From Desulfovibrio sp. (lineage in GTDB: Bacteria; Desulfobacterota; Desulfovibrionia; Desulfovibrionales; Desulfovibrionaceae), in contig JAITRF010000077.1 in NCBI GenBank assembly GCA_031288535.1, forward strand, positions 1-64,000: a DNA stretch of 64,000 nt, written 5' to 3'. The notes below the pieces were generated by a model. It was given only the letters and a program-made list of their open reading frames with translations. It ran no database searches and had not been told where the DNA came from. Positions 60,161 through 64,000 of the stretch are shown here, piece by piece; position 1 is the first letter of the stretch; each line of letters opens with the position of its first letter. The position numbers and the translations under genes are program-made.

Positions 60161-61790
60161 ACGCACAATTTTACCATTCTGTCTCTTGCCTGTCCTGTTC
60201 CTGGCCGGATGCTCGGCCGAGCCCCAGGCTCCTCTGGTGCCCAAATACAAAACGGGCCTGGATAAAAAGGAGATCGGCAACTCGGCGTTCAGCAAGCAGT
60301 TTCCGCAACAGTGGCAGACTTACCAGCGCAACACCCAGGCCAATGAGGCCGAGATGCGGAAAACCGAGACAAAGTACAAGGCTTCGTTCCCCTTCCGCAA
60401 AAATGACGACACAAACCAGCCCATGGTCGGAAAACCTGGCGCCGGCCAGCCCTATCTCAAAAACCTCTGGCTGGGCTATCCCTTCAGCTTCGAGTACAAC
60501 GAAGCGCGCGGTCATACATACGCGGTCGAGGACATCCTGAACATAGACCGCATCAACCGCTATGCCGATGCGGCCGGCCTGCCCGCCACCTGCTGGAACT
60601 GCAAGACGCCCAAGATACCTTCCTGGGTCGATGAGTTCGGCGACGACAAATTCTGGAGCATGAACTTCAACCTTTTCCGCTCAAAGGAGAGGATCGACGT
60701 CAGTGAGCACACTATAGGCTGCGCCAACTGTCACGATGCCGAAACCATGGAGCTTTCTCTCTACAGCGCCCCGCTCAAGGATTACCTGGCGCGCAGCAAT
60801 ATCGACTACAACAAGCTTTCCCGCAATGAAAAGCGCACTCTGGCCTGCGCCCAGTGTCATGTGGAATACTATTTCAGCGAGCCCGATCACGGCCCGGCCC
60901 GCAAGCCCGTGTTCCCTTGGGACAAGGGCCTGGAGCCGGAGGATATGTATATTTACTACAGCGAGAAGGGAAAAGCGAAACCGGGTGGAGGCTTTGACCG
61001 GTTCGCGGACTGGATACACCCGGTTTCCAAGACGCCGATGATCAAGGCCCAGCATCCGGAATACGAGTTCTGGTACAACGGCACGCACGGCGCTGCTGGC
61101 GTGTCCTGCGCCGACTGTCATATGCCGTACACCCGCGTGGACGGGAAAAAGAAGATTTCCAGCCACCAGTGGACTTCGCCCCTGCGTAGCGACGAGATGA
61201 TTGATAATTCCTGCCGGCAGTGCCACACGGACAAGACGGTGGAATTTTTGCGCGAGCGCGTGCATTTCACTCAGGATCGCGTCTATCGCCAGTTGCTCGC
61301 CGCACAGGACCTGTCGGTGCTGGCCCACGAAGCCGTGCGCCGCGCTTCGGAATGGCAGGGCGACAAGGGATCGGGGTTTGACGCCACCATGGCCCAGGCC
61401 AGGGAGATGGTCCGCAAGGGACAGTTCTTCTGGGACCTGGTGTCGGCCGAGAACAGTGTCGGTTTCCACAACCCGTCCAAGGCTCTGGAAACCTTGACCT
61501 TTTCGCAGCAGTACAGCCGCAGGGCCGTGGAACTGGCAAGTTCCGCGACCAACTATGAAATCGCCAAGGACCTGGAAGGCGACGTGCGTGCGCTTGTCCC
61601 GCCCATTCTGGAGTGGTCGCGCAAGCTGATGATGGATCAGGCCAACCTGGACAGCCACGTCTGGACGCGCTACCTGAAGCCTCTGCCCAAGTCGGAACTT
61701 GTCTGGGACGGTCAGGAGCGCAAAACGCCCATGAAGACCGGCGTGATCAAGCAGGGCATCGGCCCGGTTTCCGCGCTGGAAAGCAGATAA
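60153..61790 (+). CDS. nrfA: Ammonia-forming cytochrome c nitrite reductase NrfA
   Basis: NrfA reduces nitrite to ammonium with six electrons in the periplasm. The active-site haem is bound by CWNCK (Lys ligand), and haems 2-5 by CANCH, CAQCH, CADCH and CRQCH. The Ca-site region HPEYEFW and SHQWTSPLR is present. ATG 60153 follows GGAAGG and overlaps the nrfH stop; the track start adds seven residues. The N-terminus LFLAGCSAE has a lipobox, suggesting a lipoprotein anchored to the membrane. Length is 545 residues. In sulfate reducers NrfHA also detoxifies nitrite. Confidence 0.97.
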   Translation: MLKRTILPFCLLPVLFLAGCSAEPQAPLVPKYKTGLDKKEIGNSAFSKQFPQQWQTYQRNTQANEAEMRKTETKYKASFPFRKNDDTNQPMVGKPGAGQPYLKNLWLGYPFSFEYNEARGHTYAVEDILNIDRINRYADAAGLPATCWNCKTPKIPSWVDEFGDDKFWSMNFNLFRSKERIDVSEHTIGCANCHDAETMELSLYSAPLKDYLARSNIDYNKLSRNEKRTLACAQCHVEYYFSEPDHGPARKPVFPWDKGLEPEDMYIYYSEKGKAKPGGGFDRFADWIHPVSKTPMIKAQHPEYEFWYNGTHGAAGVSCADCHMPYTRVDGKKKISSHQWTSPLRSDEMIDNSCRQCHTDKTVEFLRERVHFTQDRVYRQLLAAQDLSVLAHEAVRRASEWQGDKGSGFDATMAQAREMVRKGQFFWDLVSAENSVGFHNPSKALETLTFSQQYSRRAVELASSATNYEIAKDLEGDVRALVPPILEWSRKLMMDQANLDSHVWTRYLKPLPKSELVWDGQERKTPMKTGVIKQGIGPVSALESR

Positions 61791-61812
61791 TTCGCCAGGG
61801 TGTTTACGTTTG

Positions 61813-61857
61813 ATGCCAGTTGCGGACGATAGGGAGCAAATTGGTATCGGCTACAGT
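61813..61857 (+). repeat. Family B fragment (B3)
   Basis: GCCAGTTGCGGACGATAGGGAGCAAATTGGTATCGGCTACAG matches the left end of B1 and B2; the rest is missing. It lies just after nrfA. Confidence 0.75.
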
Positions 61858-61883
61858 TCACGGCGAGGATTTGCGGATTAAGA

Positions 61884-61926
61884 AAGTGCCGATTGATTGG
61901 GGACACTCCCCAATCAATCGGCACTT
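61884..61926. terminator. 20-bp perfect stem hairpin between convergent nrfA and pheA
   Basis: AAGTGCCGATTGATTGGGGA and TCCCCAATCAATCGGCACTT pair perfectly around CAC. It lies 93 bp after nrfA and 17 bp after the pheA stop, so it probably halts transcription from both sides, though T-tracts are minimal. Confidence 0.7.
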
Positions 61927-61943
61927 CCGATTTGGAAGCGATA

Positions 61944-63059
61944 TCAGGCCTTCTGCGCGATTCCCTTCGGGTATGAGCCGAGCAGGCGCAAGCGCAGGCA
62001 GCAGACGCGCAGTTCTTCCACGAGGGGGCTGTACTTTGCGGCGCGCAAATCGCAGTCCAAGTCGGCGAAAAAAACGTATTTCCAAGACTCCCCCCGCATG
62101 GGGCGGGACTCCAGTTTGCTCAGGTTGATGCCTGCGCGGAAGAAGATTTGCAGAACGCTGGCCAAGCTTCCCGGCCGGTCCGCCAGGAGGAAGAGGATGG
62201 AGGACTTCATCTGGGCTGTCTTGTCTTCCCATTCCCCGGCCTCGTCCGGCCCTATTATGAAAAAGCGCGTCATGTTGTCCGGCACGTCTTCGATGCCGGA
62301 AGCCAGGATATTCAGGCCGAGGTTTTCCGCCACCGAGGGGTGGCAGATAGCCGCTCCGCCTTTTTCCTTGGCTGCGCGCCGCGCCGCGAGGGCGCTGCTT
62401 TCCAGGGAAATCCGCTCCGCGTTCGGCATTTTGTCCCGCAGCCAGTTCGCGCACTGGCCGAGGGCCTGGGCGTGCGAATAGACGCTCTCGACCGCTCCTG
62501 GCGTGGTTTCGGCGCTGACCAGGCACAGGCGGATGCGGCTGAAATGCTCAGCCTGCACGTAAACCTCCTGAGCGGCGAAAAGGTCCATGCTCTGCACCAC
62601 TGTGCCGTTCACGGAGTTTTCCACGGGCACGACGCCCAGGTCGCATTCGCGCCTGCGCACGGCCATGAAGACGTGCTCCAGTCCCGGCATGGGCGCGGCG
62701 CTTACGCCGGCGCCGAAGTATTCCAGGCAGGCCATGTGGGAAAAGGTGCCCTCCGGCCCGAGAAAAGCGACCCGCAAAGAACGTTGCAGGGTGCGGGAAG
62801 ATGAAAGTATCTCCCGATAAACGGCCAGCAGATGCTCATTGGGCAGAGGGCCGGGGTTTGCCGCGCGGAGCCTGTCCAGGACTTCCTCCTCGCGGCTGGG
62901 CCGGAATACCGGGGAGTTGTCCCGCGCCTTGATCCGTCCCGCCTCAATACTTAAGGCGGCCCGGCGGTTAAGCAATTCAAGGAGCAAATTGTCGGTTTCG
63001 TTGATGTCGGCGCGGATGCGTCTCAAGTTTTCATCCAACGCGGCGCTGTTTGTCTGCAT
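61944..63059 (-). CDS. pheA: Bifunctional chorismate mutase / prephenate dehydratase
   Basis: The N-terminal AroQ helix bundle (residues 1-90; LRRIRADINETDNLLLELLNRRA) makes prephenate. The dehydratase domain (VAFLGPEGTFSHMACLEYFG, VPVENSVNGTV, and TRFFIIG) makes phenylpyruvate. The ACT domain with LLADRPGSLASVLQIFFRAG and ESRP binds phenylalanine for feedback. Length is 371 residues. It is 55 bp downstream of the DHQ synthase II gene, part of an aromatic amino-acid operon. Confidence 0.96.
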   Translation of the reverse strand: MQTNSAALDENLRRIRADINETDNLLLELLNRRAALSIEAGRIKARDNSPVFRPSREEEVLDRLRAANPGPLPNEHLLAVYREILSSSRTLQRSLRVAFLGPEGTFSHMACLEYFGAGVSAAPMPGLEHVFMAVRRRECDLGVVPVENSVNGTVVQSMDLFAAQEVYVQAEHFSRIRLCLVSAETTPGAVESVYSHAQALGQCANWLRDKMPNAERISLESSALAARRAAKEKGGAAICHPSVAENLGLNILASGIEDVPDNMTRFFIIGPDEAGEWEDKTAQMKSSILFLLADRPGSLASVLQIFFRAGINLSKLESRPMRGESWKYVFFADLDCDLRAAKYSPLVEELRVCCLRLRLLGSYPKGIAQKA

Positions 63060-63114
63060 CTGAAGTTCACCCGAAATTCCTTTATGGTCTGAAGTCTCTT
63101 CCTTCAGGGAGGGA

Positions 63115-64000
63115 TCATTCCTCGCGGATGCTTTCCTTTATGCGCATCCCGAAATGTCGCCCGGCTTCGTCCAGACGGCAGAGCACGGAGTCTCCCGGGG
63201 TCAATTCCACCACGCTTGTCGCCTCGCCGTTCGGCCTGACCAGACGTATGGTTTCGGCGTTTTGCAGGAAAATTCCTCCTTCCCGATCCCCGGCCCTGGC
63301 CCGTACCAGGAGCATGGGGCGTCTTTCCACCTTTACCCGTCCCACCACGGCCTTGCAAAAACCGCCCCGGTAGTCCGCAATGAGGACTTCCGACCCGGCG
63401 CGCAGCTCCTGCAGGTAGGCGCTGGCGTCATTGGGGAGCATGGCGTAGGCGTGCACCGCCCCGGCGTTGATGCGAAAGGGTCGCGCGGCCACGTATTCGT
63501 TGTGCTCGGTTTCCGCGTTGACCAAAAAGGTAAAGGCGGCGGAGTTGCCGGTCAGCATGCCTTGTCCGGTCTGAAATATGGAGAGGGTATCCACGCAGAC
63601 GCGCTCGCCCATGCCCGCGCCGGAAATTTCGGTGATCACCGCCTCCGTGAGCTGCAGGACGCCGCTTTCTCCTTTGACCGAGGCCAGGATATCCTTGAGA
63701 TCGTCGAGGCCTTCGCGTGGCACGGCTATGTTGTCCACTCCCTTTTCCAGGATGCCGGCGGCGAGTGCCGCTTCTTCGGCGGAGCGCGCTTCCAGGATGA
63801 TCAGGCCGTTTTTTCCGCGTGTCTGTTCATGGGCCAGAAGGTTTTCCACCGGGATGACCTCCCATCCCCCGTTCAGGAGGACGGTTTGTCCCAGATCCAG
63901 GCAGGATGCTGCCAGGGCCGCGTCCGCACCCGAGGCCAGGGTGATTTCCCGAATTCCGCCCGACGTGAGCGTCGCACAGCGGGCCAGGGCTGACGCGCCG
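63115..64000 (-). CDS. 3-Dehydroquinate synthase II (AroB'), 5' end outside window
   Basis: This is the archaeal-type enzyme that makes dehydroquinate from 2-amino-3,7-dideoxy-D-threo-hept-6-ulosonate, not the AroB route. Recognised from SGAGMGERVCVDTLSIFQTGQGMLTGN, NAGAVHAYAMLPN and YLQELRAGSEVLIADYRG. The track starts at 63849 (GTG), but the frame stays open to the right edge (TVLLNGGWEVIPVENLLA), so the N-terminus is missing. In Desulfovibrio this gene lies beside an aldolase-type synthase and pheA, which fits here. Confidence 0.93.
   Translation of the reverse strand, partial: GASALARCATLTSGGIREITLASGADAALAASCLDLGQTVLLNGGWEVIPVENLLAHEQTRGKNGLIILEARSAEEAALAAGILEKGVDNIAVPREGLDDLKDILASVKGESGVLQLTEAVITEISGAGMGERVCVDTLSIFQTGQGMLTGNSAAFTFLVNAETEHNEYVAARPFRINAGAVHAYAMLPNDASAYLQELRAGSEVLIADYRGGFCKAVVGRVKVERRPMLLVRARAGDREGGIFLQNAETIRLVRPNGEATSVVELTPGDSVLCRLDEAGRHFGMRIKESIREE

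Overview
The window looks like a chromosomal piece of a sulfate-reducing deltaproteobacterium of the Desulfovibrio group (Desulfobacterota, Desulfovibrionales). The lineage call is an inference from content: NrfH/NrfA cytochrome c nitrite reductase, archaeal-type 3-dehydroquinate synthase next to PheA, a Lap-like type I secretion cassette, an NrfG/CcmI-like TPR gene with ccmC-ccmD, a fliN-fliO-fliP-fliQ block with motA and two MotB-like genes, and protein sequences of deltaproteobacterial type. GC is moderate, and most genes sit in short minus-strand operons with ATGA/GTGA overlaps. I see no rRNA, CRISPR array, prophage or intact transposase.

Layout. 1-1 kb: truncated AbrB-type gene, a MITE-like element and a fic remnant. 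1-11 kb: comEC, murA, a putative glycosyltransferase, pepA, a MATE exporter and a DUF2156 protein. 11.1-11.4 kb: tRNA-Cys and tRNA-Gly. 11.8-16 kb: K+ channel/RCK protein, holB, a membrane protein, tpx. 16-27 kb: a Lap-like cassette (degenerate HD-GYP sensor, LapG-type protease, two HlyD-type adaptors, LapB-type ABC transporter, TolC-type channel). 27-38 kb: mnmE, trmI, ilvD, an rsmB/rsmF-type methylase, then ydcH-like(DUF465)-ilvB-ilvN-ilvC on the minus strand. 38-47 kb: HAD-yggT-divIVA-DUF167 operon; ccmC-ccmD-TPR-DUF1992-esterase operon; peptidase U32; a Crp/Fnr regulator divergent from a ferredoxin-like gene. 48-51 kb: MBL hydrolase, pyrK-pyrD, RRM protein. 51.5-59 kb: motA-motB-motB-fliL-fliN-fliO-fliP-fliQ, then yggS and era. 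59-64 kb: second MITE, nrfHA, pheA, 5'-truncated aroB' (DHQ synthase II).

How the genes fit together. BCAA synthesis is nearly complete here (ilvD, ilvB, ilvN, ilvC). The cytochrome c maturation genes would serve c-type cytochromes such as NrfHA. The Lap-like cassette carries what is needed to export, anchor and release a giant adhesin, but no adhesin gene lies in the window and no canonical LapD is present. In the LapD position is a two-TM sensor with a PAS domain and an HD-GYP domain that has lost most metal ligands.

The most unusual feature is a load of structured dispersed repeats. Family A (about 100-130 bp, at least seven copies) has up to three hairpins whose stems are preserved by compensatory changes. 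One copy lies in frame inside the rRNA methylase gene and another appears to be translated at the N-terminus of FliP. Family B (about 150 bp, two full copies and several fragments) also shows paired changes; one copy lies in the 5' part of the esterase ORF. A third, shorter family C lies upstream of era and between the glycosyltransferase and pepA. Two copies of a 150-bp MITE with 16-bp terminal inverted repeats lie near the ends of the window. The pattern recalls palindromic elements inserted into Rickettsia genes, although I see no sequence relationship.
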